In this document: positions 20,585 to 32,319 of the stretch, one piece after another
Numbering within the stretch: position 1 is the stretch's first letter
Layout: each line of letters starts with the position of its first letter
DNA from: Sternotherus odoratus
Lineage: Eukaryota; Chordata; Testudines; Kinosternidae
NCBI GenBank assembly: GCA_032164245.1
Contig: JAVMKO010000001.1
Span: 247,203,644-247,267,643 of the forward strand
DNA length: 64,000 bases
Direction of reading: 5' to 3'
Notes under the pieces: generated by a model
Seen by the model: the letters and a program-made list of their open reading frames with translations, nothing else
Database searches by the model: none
What the model was told of the DNA's origin: nothing
Translations under genes and position numbers: made by a program

Positions 20585-22685
20585 CAATAGCACCAGCAAA
20601 GTCCTTAATGGGATTCATGGGTATTTGGAACTCCTCTATTTTTAGGGGTAAAAACTCTGCTAGAAATATTTGATGGACTTATTGGTTATTACTGTGGGGT
20701 GGAGGTAGGGTGTTTAGTTAGGGTGGGAGTTTGGGGCTTGGGTGATTGACTTGTTTGTGTTACAGGTTTTTATTTTTATGCAGAGAGGTTTGGGTAGATG
20801 GGATGGTTGGGGGTAATGTGGGAGCTCTATCCCTTAGAACATACTGCTTTCAAATTTGAACTTAACCAAAAAATAGGGATTTTCAGGGACAACATTAAGA
20901 TTTGAGCTCATCTCTAGAAAAAATATATTTAGCAGTAGGAATGAGTGGACTGGGATGAAATAAATAATCACATTTAGCTGATAAATAGCTTGGCCAGCTA
21001 TGATGTCAAAAATGTGTCTTCTGAAACTTCTGCAGATTTTCATAGAATAGAAGCCAATGGATATTACTTACTCAATAGAAGAACACCACCACATTGAACT
21101 GCAAATTAAAGAAGATTAGTCCTACCTAGTAACAATTGTCCTGCAGAAAATGCTGTTTCAGAAAGTGGTTCTTTTCCAAGATCCATCCAAGGAAAGGGAA
21201 CTTCACCTCCCTCCCTCAAAAGAAAAACCCCAACCCACACAAAAAGGTTCCCCCAATTCCCTCCATGCTACACAGTCGAGAAAGTTCTGTTGTCTTTAAC
21301 AGTTAGCTGTTGGTGATGCTATACTTGCCAGATCCTTTTCATATGCTGGAAAATGTAACTGCTTGCTACTAGAATTATGAGGACTTACTTGTGTTTATGA
21401 AGCTTTCCATGATTACTGTTAGCTAATTTTATTTTTCAAATATTTTCTGAATGCTCAGGGAGGCGTTCCATATCCTAGACCTCTGATGTTCATTATTGGT
21501 GTTAGTTTATTTATTATCTCTGTCTCTTAGACTCCACAGTTATCCAGGCTAGTAGGCATGTTGAGATTATCAGTGAGTTCACCATGAGTGCCCTCAAAGG
21601 ATGTGTAGGAAGAAAGGCATCACTGTCCGCAGGTTGCCACAAATACCCAAAAGAACCTGCTGTTCACAGATATCCAATGCCCTAAAACTCAGCCAATCAG
21701 ATCAGATACCCGTTGTTGAAATTGATGGTGAGTATCTGATTCAAAGTAGGTTTCCTTCTTAGTTGTAACTGTCATATTGAATTAAATCACATTATACTGT
21801 GTCACATCAGTATACAAGATGCCACATAAGCAACATAACCCAACATAACAGAGAAAATGTAAAGGAGATTATACAATACTCGTTGCCAAATTAAATTACC
21901 TGTAACACATAGTATCTAAGCAAATTAGGGTAGCATTTTTTGCTGATTTCTTAGTATCTGCTATGTTCTTTGAACAGGAGAACATGGAGATTCACAGCTA
22001 TCCTATTTACATTAGTCCTTTGACATATTTGCTAAGCTTTATATAAGCATACATTCTAATACTGTAGTTGTCTAAGTCATGTCCATATCTTATTCAGTGA
22101 TATTTTGTGATGTTTCTTTATGATGGTAAAGTTTTTTGAACTAGGACTTATGAAGAAAAAGCATCATAAAATTGTTTTTAACTTGATATTGTGTGCTTTT
22201 GTCACTACTTTTACTAATATACTTGCCATGTTTAAAGAGGGTTGTCAGCATGCTATCACAGAGTGTCAGAATCTCAGAGCTTAGCAGAGGTACAGAGGTG
22301 AATTTCTAGGGGAGGTAGCATGTTCCATTGCTCTGCTGCAGTTCGTCTGGCCAATCTAGAAATGTTGGTTGGCTCAAAAATAATTTCCTTTTCCACCTAT
22401 GCATTGGTAAAGGAATCATCATTGCAGCTTGGAGCACTGATGGAAGCTGTAAACCAGGGCAAAAGAAGAAAATGAAAGAATTAAGACTCCTTCCTCATTT
22501 AAAATGCTATAAATAATGATAGCAGTCAAAAGCTGCATTTCAGAATCGTGAGGGGGTTTTGTATAGGTGACAGGGTGGTAGGGTTAGTGGTAATAAAATT
22601 CAAGTCTAAATTTGAATTTAGGAATCCTTAATACAGCAGCAAAGCATTTTCCAATTGGAAGTTTGAATCTAGTTCTGCACCCTCC
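20585..22685. other. no gene seen
   Basis: Mostly AT-rich unique DNA. A T/G-rich tract (about 20690-20830) lies at its start. No family-level repeat was identified. Confidence 0.4.
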
Positions 22686-22689
22686 GCCC

Positions 22690-22847
22690 ATGCCGCTTTC
22701 CTCAGCCCCCATTTGCCTGGAACAGTGAACTACGGCCAGTGGGAGCCATGATCAGCCAAACCTGCAGATGCGCCAGGTAAACAAACTGGCCTGGCCCGCC
22801 AGGGGACTTACTCTGGCAGGCCACATGCCAAAGATTGCCAATCCCTG
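22690..22847 (+). mobile_element. half of a foldback hAT element
   Basis: The text agtgggagccatgatcagcc, ccaggtaaacaaactggcct and ccacatgccaaagattgcca ending atccctg aligns with the right half of the elements at 36421-36724 and 42817-43119. The left half is absent or unrecognisable, so no target-site duplication can be assigned. More diverged than the 36421 copy. Confidence 0.65.
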
Positions 22848-22854
22848 GTATATA

Positions 22855-23270
22855 GGGATGATGGGCTGAGAACAAATTGGCGCTTCCTTGGGCAGAGGAC
22901 TTCCTTCCTAGATAAAAGAACTACAATAGCCTAGATGTTACAATTTTCTGGATCTTTGTGGCCAGGGTGTATTTTGCATTTGATGGGAGCAGACACAATC
23001 TTCTAGGTATGCACAGAGATAGTCATCGATTTAGGCTCACCCCCAGTCCATGTTCAATATAATTGTGAAAGGGGGGTTTCATTCCTTTTCTTCTTTCATG
23101 TTCTTTCCAGGCTCATGACAAGTTCACCAGTGCAAAATCTCTAAGAAGGGATAATTAAAAAACAAATATGGAAGCGTTATACGTTTAAACTTCTGTAAAT
23201 CATAACTGGCTATTTAATAAAGGATGGCCCTAAATCACTTTGTGAGGCATGCAGGGCAGGACAGAAAGTC
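22855..23270. other. no gene seen
   Basis: Unique sequence between the hAT half and the CR1 copy. Nothing recognised. Confidence 0.4.
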
Positions 23271-23273
23271 AAA

Positions 23274-24090
23274 TCATAAGAACATAAGAACAGCCATATA
23301 GGGACAGACCAAAACTCCATCTAGCCCAGTATTCTGTCTTACAACAGTGGCCAATGCCAGGTGTCCCAGAGGGGATGAACAGAACAGGTAATCATCAAGT
23401 GATCCATCTCCTGTTGCCCATTCCCAACTTCTAGCAAAAAGAAGCTAGGGATACCATTCCTACCCATCCTGGCTAATAGCCATGGATGGATCTATCCTCC
23501 ATTAATTTATCTAGTTCTTTTTTGAAACTTGTTATAGTCTTGTACTTCACAACATCCTCTGGCAAGGAGTTCCACAGGTTGACTGTGTGCTGTGTGAAAA
23601 AAAATACTTCCTTTTGTTTTTTTTTAATCTTGGTGCTTATTAATTTCATTTGGTGACCTCTAATTCTTGTGTTATAAGAATAACACTTCCGTATTTACTT
23701 TCTCCACACCAGTCATTATTTTATAGACCTCTATCATATCCCCCTTTAGTCCTATTTTTTCCAAGCTGAAAAGTTCCAGTCTTATTAATCTCTCCTCATA
23801 TGGCAGACAATCCATACCCCTAATCATTTTTGTTGCCCTTTTCTGAACCTTTTCTAATTCCAGTATGTCTTTTTTGAGATGGAGTGACCACATCTTAACA
23901 CAGTATTCAAGATGTGAACATACCCTTCATTTATATAGAGGCACTATGATATTTTCTGTCTTATTATCTATTCCCTTCTTAATGATTCCCAACATCTGTT
24001 CACTTTTTTGATTGCCGCTGCTCAATGAGTGCATGTTTCACTATCCACAGTCATTCCAAGATCTCATTCTTAAGTGGTAAAAGTTAATTA
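23274..24090 (-). mobile_element. CR1 LINE, 5'-truncated, with end of ORF2 and 3' UTR
   Basis: Read on the minus strand, this is about 800 bp of CR1. The upstream 400 bp code for the end of ORF2 and the rest is the 3' UTR, with tcaacctgtggaactccttg, agccaggatgggtaggaatg, gattacctgttctgttcatc and the terminal ...ctgttcttatgttcttatga. It is the longest CR1 copy in the window. The 5' truncation is typical of target-primed insertion. Confidence 0.9.
23672..24085 (-). pseudogene. C-terminal remnant of CR1 ORF2 (reverse transcriptase protein)
   Basis: The minus-strand frame has an open part from 23893 to 23672 that reads EKVQKRATKMIRG and LPYEERLIRLELFSLEK, then GDMIEVYKIM. These are the conserved residues just after the reverse transcriptase domain in CR1-type ORF2. 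Full CR1 ORF2 is around 900 or more residues, so over 80 percent is missing. The stretch upstream of 23893 is CR1-like but interrupted. The frame terminates near the start of the 3' UTR. Confidence 0.85.
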
Positions 24091-24094
24091 ATCA

Positions 24095-24940
24095 ACTAGA
24101 TAAGATGCAAAGTTTTGGAAAGGAGGTGCCAAATCAATACTTCATAATTCTGTCCGTATGGAAGAGCTAGAGACCTTCCACATATCCAGCTCTGCTAAAT
24201 AAGTGCATACTGGATATGGGAAGCTATTTAGTGTGGAGAGAGGCTGGGAGTAGACTTTTTTGGCCATACATTTCTCTCAGAATCTGGCATACATCACACT
24301 GAAAAAAGCAGCTGAAGTTAATAGTGCAGTGTTTAATTGTGATTGATGCTTTTCCATCCCCAAACACAGCACAAACACAGGTGGCTTAGCCAGTGGCATC
24401 ATAACTCCCAGGGGATGAGACCCTCCCTAAAACCTGTGGTGTTTTGGAAACTCTAACTTTCTAAAGCCAACTCCTGTGAATAGACCATTTATGAGGATCT
24501 CCACAAACTGAACTTTATAGGGTCTTGCCATGGCCTTCCTGGTCCAGTAGACCAAGCCCATTTCCCCGGTTTTAGACCAGGTGGGCCCAATAGAGCCAAT
24601 TAAAATGATCAGAACTATACATGGGGCTCTAAAGACCTGTCAAGGGTTGGCGTGGTTGGAGCAGGCTGCGTTGAGGCCCTGGAATGAGGGGGTAGGTGCC
24701 TAAGAAGGTTGTCCAAGGCCTGCAGTTCCTGGAGGGTAAGAGAGCTAACAAACAGCAGAGTTGTCTGAATAAGAACTGGCTACGAGGGGTGAGCTGTGGA
24801 ACTGTTTGTTTTTGTTTTGCTTATGTTTTGAAAAATAAACCTGGTTAAAGGAGAGTGGGCACGGCAGTGTGTGTTTGGAAGTTGTGGACAAACTCTCTCC
24901 TGTGTGGATGGGTTACTATGGATTGGTATACTATTGTCCT
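24095..24940. other. no gene; possible old LTR-like stretch 24350-24900
   Basis: From about 24350 the composition becomes GC-balanced, and tgaaaaataaacctggttaaag at about 24827 contains an AATAAA signal, as an LTR or 3' UTR would. No coding remnant, paired LTR or target duplication was seen, so this stays tentative. Confidence 0.25.
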
Positions 24941-24946
24941 GGTATA

Positions 24947-25582
24947 TCTATACTGTATATATAAAAGTCAAGTGGTGTATGTATGTATGATAGCGAACTC
25001 CTCCCGCACCGTTTGAGCCAGAGACTTGAACTTTGGTACAGTGAGGGGTCTTGGGGTCAGGATGGTCGTAAGGGTCAAAAAAATTTCGGATCTCACCTCT
25101 GACGCCCCCCAGGGGTGAAAGTCTTTCAGGGCCAATCACATCGGCTGGGCGGTAAGGTGGTGATGATGTCATAATACCCCCTCCAACAGACACCGCACTC
25201 GCTCAGCTCACTGCCCCTCCCTCCTCCAACGGAACCCCGGAGATCCCTCAGTTCTCTGCCCCTCCCCCCTCCCAACGGAACCCTGGACTCCATCAGCCCT
25301 GTGCCCCCCCCCACCTGCGAAGGTCCCCGGAATCCCTCAGCTCTGCCCCCCCCCCTGCGACGGATCCGAGTTGGGTTTGGTGGGACGGTAAGTGAGGTGG
25401 GGTTGTCGGGTTTGGTCGGGGGGTAAGTGAGCCGGGGGGTGTTGGGGTTGGTCAGGGGGGGTGGGAAGGTGTCGGGGTGGGTGAGGGGTGAGGGGTGGGT
25501 GTTGGGGTTGGTCAGGGGGTGTCAGCTGTCTGCCCCCTCCCCACCTCCGACTGACCCGAGCAGCGCCGGGCACTTATGCTAG
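24947..25582 (+). mobile_element. non-autonomous Helitron, copy 1
   Basis: It starts TCTATAC...TATATATAAAAG after an A at 24946 and ends ...cacttatgCTAG before a T at 25583, the Helitron rule of TC...CTRR inserted between A and T. A short hairpin (cccg agcagcgc cggg) precedes the end by about eight bases. Copy 2 at 51485 agrees at both edges, which fixes the boundaries. The body has a C-rich first half and a G-rich second half with runs of G. No Rep or helicase is encoded; frames such as 24948-25193 and 25337-25573 on the minus strand are low-complexity. Confidence 0.8.
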
Positions 25583-25589
25583 TAAAAAA

Positions 25590-26300
25590 TAAAAAGTGAG
25601 ATTAGTGGGTTACAGATGCTATAATAAACCATAAATCCAGTTTATTAATTAATACCATGATTTTTAGTGTCTAGCAAAGTTATGAATTTAAATTCTTAGG
25701 CTTGTCTTTTGAAGGCATTGTGCAGATCTCCTTGGAAGATGAGGACTCAGAGGTCAGATATGCAGTGATCATTTGGTGAAGTCTTCACCCCTGGGTGATA
25801 TGGTGTTTGTTTTATTTTCAGTTGAGCATGTAGTGATTGTTTGGTTTCACCTCCATCGTTGTTGCTGGGGCATTTAGTGCACTGGATGAAGTATGCCAGA
25901 TGTTGTGATAGGACCCTGCTTGTTTTGTTTGCCTTCATGCTTGCTTATTTCATACACTAATTTTATGGAATTGTTCAGCCTGATTGACAGAAGAACTTTA
26001 ACATATCTTGCTTAATTCCATCCTCCTAAATGAAGGTGCAATGTACTGTGAGATGCTGAATATTTCCTGAGAGGTGAAGAGCACCTACTCCTTTCATTGT
26101 AATTGAAGGTGCTCCGCATCTTGGATGAGAGTACCTAAGTCCCTCATTCAGCAAGTTAGCACATGCCTACTTGAAGCACATTCTCATTGTCAGAATTTGA
26201 TCCTATCTTTATAGCTTATGGATAACCTTTTCAAAAGCACCTAAATGACTGAAGCTGAAGAGTCATTTTCATGAATGATTTAGGTGTTAGGAGTGTTGGC
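25590..26300. other. no gene seen
   Basis: Unique AT-rich sequence after the Helitron. A 63-codon minus-strand frame at 25747 has no domain. Confidence 0.4.
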
Positions 26301-26307
26301 TTTCAAT

Positions 26308-26470
26308 GAAACACAAGGCTTTTCTACATAGCCATACACTTTGGAGTATGTGGCTGTGAACTGCAATGTGCACTAGCATGCTGAACTGTAATTCCCCTAT
26401 GTAGATGTATGCTAGTGCACACTGAAATTCTCCACCCTGTAGCCTGAATGACAGAGCTGTGTAGATATAG
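26308..26470. mobile_element. short TIR element of the ctacac type
   Basis: The left end aggcttttctacatagcc and the complement of the right end aggctatatctacacagc are inverted repeats. The interior has tgtagatgtatgctagtgcac. Short elements with this edge are common in turtle DNA by my recollection; the superfamily is not clear from the sequence. Confidence 0.45.
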
Positions 26471-26471
26471 C

Positions 26472-26712
26472 CTGAAGCCTGGTCTGTATTAGAAAATAAG
26501 GTTGGTGTAACTATTGTGGTTAGGGTGTCTCCATGTAGATAGTGACACTAGGTCATAAGAATTCTTCCATCAGCCTAGCTATTGTGTCTTGGGCAAGTGG
26601 ATTACCTATGATGACAGAAGAATACCTCCCATTGGCATAGGTCATATCTACACTAAAACTCTATGGTAGTATAGCTGTGCTGGTGTAGTGTTTTAAGTAT
26701 AAACAAGCCCTA
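26472..26712. mobile_element. second short TIR element of the ctacac type
   Basis: The left end agcctggtctgtattagaaaa and the complement of the right end agggcttgtttatacttaaaac form diverged inverted repeats about 240 bp apart. It sits directly beside the previous element, so the two may be a nested or composite insertion. Confidence 0.45.
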
Positions 26713-27017
26713 CGTGCCTAAATGAGATTCATGGGTTAGGCTTAGCATTATCATCCCTAACTTTAGACACCCTAGTGCAATCAAAATTCCTGAGTTAGGC
26801 ATCCAGGCTTTTCATAAAGGCATGAGGAGAGTTAGGCACCTCAGAATGGAATTCAGACTAGCCCTCAGAATGGAATTCAGAATGGCCAAGGGAGTTGTCT
26901 AAGCTAGCCAGCAGGAAATCCTGATGAGAGGAATGGAACTCTGGGCAAGAGGGGCACTCCTTATCCCTGCTCAGGATTCACACCTCTGAACCCAGTCCTC
27001 GGATTAGTGCCTAAACC

Positions 27018-27539
27018 CAGGGCTGGCGACAGAAATTTGGGGGGCCCCTACTCTGATAGTTTGGGGGGCCCCCCCAGCCCAGCCGCCCCCCCCCCAGCCC
27101 AGCCGACAGCGGATGGGCCCCCCCCCAGCCCAGCCGGGCCCCCCTCAGCCCAGCCGACAGCGGATGGGGCCCCCCCCAGCCCAGCCGGGCCTCCCCCAGC
27201 CCAGCCGACAGTGGCTGCCCCCCCCAGCCCAGCCCAGCTGGCGCTCCCCCCCCCCCCGCCAGCTGGCGGCAGCGGGAGCGAGAGCGGCGTGAGCTGCCCT
27301 TTCTCCCCTCCCCCCTCCCCCCCCGGACAGCGCTGCCGCCGCCGGCCAGGCTCACAGCTCCTGCCGGGGCCAGACGCGCTCGTCCGGAGGAGAGCTGCGC
27401 CGCCTCCCCGCCCCTTCCCCGCTCTCCAGGTCCGGCGACAAGGGGGGACGACAACGGGTACAGCTGTGTACCGGGGCCCCCCTAAAGTCGGGGGGCCCGG
27501 TACAGTTGTACCCATAGTACCCCCCTGTCGCCGGCCCTG
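27018..27539. mobile_element. 522-bp GC-rich hAT element with 8-bp TSD and internal minisatellite
   Basis: The ends cagggctggcgacag and (complement of right end) cagggccggcgacag are inverted repeats. The same 8 bases, cctaaacc, flank it at 27010-27017 and 27540-27547, the hAT signature. From 27073 to about 27240 lies a minisatellite whose unit is about 30 bp (cccagcccagccgacagcgg...). Very CpG-rich compared with its surroundings. The long frames 27007-27567, 27011-27454 (minus) and 27048-27515 (minus) are Pro/Gly-rich translations of this repeat, not genes. No transposase is present. Confidence 0.85.
27073..27240. repeat. GC-rich minisatellite inside the hAT element
   Basis: The phrase ccccccagcccagccg recurs with intervening acagcggatgggg segments, giving units of about 30 bp with slippage in the C-runs. 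Copy number is likely to vary between individuals. Confidence 0.7.
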
Positions 27540-27549
27540 CCTAAACCAG

Positions 27550-28695
27550 GGGGTGTTGCCTCACTAGGATTTAGGCAAAAACTAGGTTCTGAGCAGTGGA
27601 GTGGTGTCAGGACTTATACAGCTTTGCCCATGACCCCTCACAGAAACCTGTGTGCATGGGAAAATTTAGACACCTATAAAGTTAGTGGCCTGTGGGGAGG
27701 AGGGGGATAGGAGGAGAGTTGTGCATCTAAATTTTTGATTTAGGTGCTTACTGTGGCATTTGGGAGCCTAAATCACTTTGGGAGCTAGCTTCAAAGCATT
27801 TTTAAAATTTTACCTTAGTTGTGAACCCTTACTTGTGAGAAACAGTAAACAATTAAGAAGACTTCCTAATTTTTTTCCAAAGAAACAGCCACCAAATATA
27901 CATTAATAATTACTTTAATTACATTAACTAATGGACATTGTGCTGGATGCAACAACTAATTCATAATATATCCTCATTGTGAACATAAATCAAATCTACA
28001 TTTTGCATAAATCGTGTTGTTTTTGTTTTTATAGCTCAGTGGCACAACTGAGTCAACTTATTATGGCTTCTACACTTGCATCGGGTTTTAGGTCTTGGTT
28101 GAAATAGAAATTATTGTACTGTTTGAAAAAATTATTGCTATCAATAGGTTTTATTAAAGCTGTCTAATCTGCATGCATAATACAGGCTATATACCACAGA
28201 TCTAATTATGATCACAGGGAGGACAATGGAATTAAGTATAGATAGCATGGATGTGTGTGATATATAAAATAGCATTTCCTAGTGGACCATCAGGCAGATT
28301 GGGATTTTTTAAGTTTGTTCTGCATGAGGTGTCAGAAAAAATGAGCATTTTTTTAAAAAGACATGTATAGCATCTTTTGAATGCTACTTTTCAAGTTCCT
28401 GTTTTATTCAGGCTTTGTGATTACCAGGAATCATTTAATCCTATAATACACAATATTTCTTGAGACTTTCCCTATAGTATAAGATATTTAAAGGGGGAAA
28501 ATTGAGGGGGAAAAGTTTAAGACAAAGTAAATACGCATAGATTTGCTAACAGACTTGAAATGCATGAAGTCAAGTCTTGCATAGAGTTCACCAAAAAGAC
28601 TGGGACATGTGAGGGAGCACTGAAGGTGAAAGATGTGCTGGGTTGACTGTCACTAGCTATTCGGAGGTCTGGATGGCAAATATCTGATTCTAAGA
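27550..28695. other. AT-rich sequence, no gene seen
   Basis: Unique-looking sequence with no repeat I can name and no exon candidate. Confidence 0.4.
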
Positions 28696-28699
28696 TAAA

Positions 28700-29235
28700 A
28701 CTGGGATAAAGAAGACCCCCAGTTTGACTCTCTCCACTCCCCCACCTGAGGGAGAGAAGGGACTGGAACTGGGATTAGCCACCTTTCCAGTGAGTGCCTT
28801 AGCCATTGAGCTAGGTGATACTCATGGTGTGTAGGTCCTCCCCAAACTCTCCTGTTGAAGCTGTTCTACTTTGGATAAATACTTAAGGAGTCATTAGGCC
28901 AAAATGAGAAGAAGCATAAGCATCAGAATAACTCTTTAGTCTGCAGGTTAGAATATTCACCTAGCATGAGGGAAATCCAAAATCCTATCCAGTCTTCCCC
29001 CAACCCCCATAAACAAACAAAGTCACTATTTTATCTACAGTGGAACAGATTCAGTGGAAGAGACTAAGGGAGCCCCACATCAGAATAGCAAAGGCTCAGT
29101 GATTAAGATGTTCACCTGAGAGGTGGCAGATCCCTGTGCAAATTCTTTCTCCCACTTAGGGAGAAAGGGGACTTGAATGGGGTGGGGGAATCTCCCATAG
29201 CCTGGTGAATATGCCAACAGGGCCAAAAGCTCCAA
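28700..29235 (+). repeat. tRNA-like interspersed repeat copies
   Basis: Segments such as gagggagagaagggactggaactggg with gagtgccttagccattgagctagg, then tacagtggaacagattcagtgg, gactaagggagccccacatc and ggctcagtgattaagatgttcacctgagagg, follow the order of the repeat at 9300-10425. There appear to be two adjoining diverged copies. A-box-like and B-box-like words suggest a Pol III SINE ancestry, which I infer only. Confidence 0.45.
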
Positions 29236-29239
29236 GAGA

Positions 29240-32145
29240 GGATGTCCTCCTTTTCTCCCTACTACTTTGTTTGGAGATAGGCTCAGAGTGTTCCCTGAAG
29301 GTGAGTTAGGTGAAGGAATGACTGTCACTCCCAGTTTGTGCTTTTCAGTAAGGTTTAGATGTCTGGGTGCCTAGAGTGAGGGAAGAGCGAGGAGGCTGAG
29401 AGGTAGAAACATAGTTGCCTCAGAACCTTGTATAGTGTAAGTTTAGATGCCAAATGGCTTTTTTAAAGGCAGCTGAGCAGGGGATCTGTGAATCCTAATG
29501 GGGTCTAAATCTGGGATTTATGCACTTAAAACGTCAGGAGTCCCTTTGACTCTAGCCCAATCGTGCTTATTTCAATGAGGAATCAGACTTTGGTAGGGGC
29601 TTCCAAGCAGTTCTTTAATACGAAAAACATAAAACACAATAATAAAGAATTTTCACATGAAAGGAAAAATGTTCTGCCCAGTTCTATTTTTTTTTTCTAA
29701 TGGTGAAAACAGAATAGCATATTGCAGCTCAGGAGAGAGAAGGTCAAAATGCAATTTCAGTTTGCTGCCTTTACTTTGAATCCCATCCTTGTGATAGGTA
29801 TCACTTACTCCCTCTGGGGAGACATTGGAAGGAAAAGAAGTTTTGTGCAGACATCCGCGATGGTGGTGATAGGAACGCAGGACATCAATGAGAGGGAGTG
29901 GAGGGACGACAATGGTCCAAACAATCCGTTAATAGAAGTTGAAGATTGCTATTTGTTTCTATTCTTGTTAGCTAATTTTTGATGTTCACTCTTGGATGCT
30001 CTGCTATTATATTAATATAATGTTTTGCAAATGTTATTGAGGTGGGGAGACCGTGACTTGATGGAACTGGTTTTTTAAAGTTCACATTTGCAGGGGGCTG
30101 GGGAGGATTAGTAAAAATTAGGCATCTGCTGATGCAGAAAACAAAGCAGTAGAGACCAAGCTGTGTAATGCAGAAATGGAAGCAGCAGTCATCGGTACTT
30201 CTATAGCACCCAGGCCAGGCTATATATGATTGGCCTCTGCTTAGGACTTTTTATCAATGGTATCCATCATCCTCTCTTACCTCTTCTAAATCAGAAGCAA
30301 TACCTGTACCTGTAGTTGATGATATTGATGAAACTGCTATTTTTTTAAGTAGACAGAATTTAGAAGGGTAAAAGGGATCTGTATTTGTTTATCATCAAAA
30401 ATCACATCATCTGTCAATCGCATGTTGCCCCAGGTAATGAGCAAGCTATTAGTCTGTTACTAATTTTAGCTTGTGTTTTTATTCAGCATGGCTTGTTTTC
30501 TTGGGTCACTAATTAGTAATATTTTTATGGCTCAAAAATATGTCCATCCACTGTACTGAAAATTGATTTGTTATGTTTGGGGACCCTCATATGCTAGCAC
30601 ATATGTTTCACAGCTGCTAATATTTGTCCCTCTAAAATTTTATGTAAGATGAAAGGGGCAGTAATTTGATATTTATATAGAGGTCACCCAGCAGTTACAA
30701 TTTTAGTTAAGGTGATGGGGGGTGGCATTGAATTGCACTTATAAACACCTGTTGGGTTGTTTTCACATGCTCAAAAAAATCCTCCACATTTCATCTTCTG
30801 GATCCAATTTACCATCCTCTGTCTTCTGTTCAAAAGAAAATTTGAGCAACATATATTTTGAGTTCTATGAAGGATTTAAAAAAAGAGATTATTTTCAATT
30901 TAGTGCTTGAAAAGTGTTCAGAGATTTGGGGAGGGGAAATTAACAAAATCATAATTGGAGGACGGATTGAGGTATCTTTTGAGGATCTGACTGAATTGGA
31001 AGCTGCTTCTGCTGCTTTGTAACATTGACTCCAAAGACATCATACTGGCATAAAACCATTGTAATGGAATGTGGAGTCAGGCCCATTATTCCACCCAGAT
31101 TATTACTATGCAGGAAATTATTAACACACTATTGGCCAAAATGAACAAAGAAACAGAGGGTTTTTTTTCCTGGAAGCTTGATGCCATGTAGAAGGTTTTT
31201 TTTCCTTTTTATATTCACTGGAATATTCAGTAACAGATTAAGTGCAACATTCTGAAAATTAAACCACCAACATGAAAATGGTGTACTCCAAGTATAAGAG
31301 GAGTTGCTTTTTTTCCCAGAGATTTTTTCATTTGGAATCAGAATATGATTTGATCTCAGTATCCGAGAGATATTAAATTTGTATGGATCCTTTCTCCACA
31401 TTAGTTACTCTTCATAAGGGTCTGTCACAATTGCAGTCCATGTGCTGTTTACAGTGTAGGGATTTCTGCTTCCTACCATCTCTTACTGAGTGATTCTTAT
31501 CCCCAGGGGCAGAGAGTGGGGGTGGGTAATATTGCTCCTATGCCAGCCAGCAGAGATGACCAGGCACAGAAAGAGTGTGCTGAGCCACTCTTCCTTCTGC
31601 CATCCAGAGAACATCATGATGGATTGTGCCTCCCTTAAGGAAAATTCCCCTTGGATCTTCTTACGTATTAGTGCAGTTCTGCTCCACAATCTCGCCAACA
31701 CACAACAATGTAAATTACAAACCCTGGCCTTTAATTTAGAAATCGGAAAATGAATTTGACCCAGCTGCCTTAACATTTGCTATAGAAAAGGTTTTTGATA
31801 GTGTTGAATTGCTTTGCCACACATTTGATAAATACATGCTAAGTGATTTGCTGAATACAGGCCTCTATTAACAGCCATTGGCAAAGTCTGAATGTATCTA
31901 ACTTGTCGTCTTTCAATTTACAAAGGAAAATTATCAACGTTTTCCACTCATCATATTTGAGATGCTGGTTCATGAGAGCATCCTTACTCAGCACTTTAGT
32001 ACAAGTTAAGCACATGCTTACATGCTTCACTCAATACAGATGGATTAAGCACATGTTTAAAAGCTTTGCTGATTTAGCACTAGAATCCTAATACCAATTT
32101 GTGTAATAATAAATATCCAGCATATATAATGCTTCTAATCGGTAG
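29240..32145. other. AT-rich sequence, no gene seen
   Basis: Frames of up to 97 codons (29722-29982, 31483-31776 minus, 31129-31401 minus) show no domains. At about 31990-32080 the words aagttaagcacatgcttac and ggattaagcacatgttt recall the ancient repeat seen at 10860. Confidence 0.4.
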
Positions 32146-32149
32146 ATCT

Positions 32150-32315
32150 CAAATCATGTTACAAAGCGGGACAATATCATTATTTTCATTTTGAAAATGG
32201 GGGAACTGGGGTGTAGGAAAGGAAGTCATTTGCCCAAGGTCACCCAGCAAGACAATAGCCAAGTCAGGAGTAGATTCCAAGTCCCAACCCAGTGCTCTGG
32301 TGTGGCTTTTGTGTA
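32150..32315 (-). repeat. MIR SINE (minus strand)
   Basis: The text ttttgaaaatgggggaactgg ... gtcatttgcccaaggtcacccagcaagac ... gtcaggagtagattccaagtcccaacccagtgctctg preserves the conserved CORE and tRNA-related parts of MIR in complement orientation. This is the best MIR copy in the window. Confidence 0.85.
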
Positions 32316-32319
32316 AGAG

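Noticed and set aside
25100..25580. CpG island or promoter
   Set aside because: The CpG-rich stretch ends exactly at the Helitron terminus and has a second copy at 51.5 kb; no gene start is nearby.
27007..27567. 186-codon open frame, proline-rich, plus two minus-strand frames of similar length
   Set aside because: All lie on a GC-rich hAT element with an internal minisatellite and clear 8-bp target duplications. The residues follow the repeat period and no domain is present.
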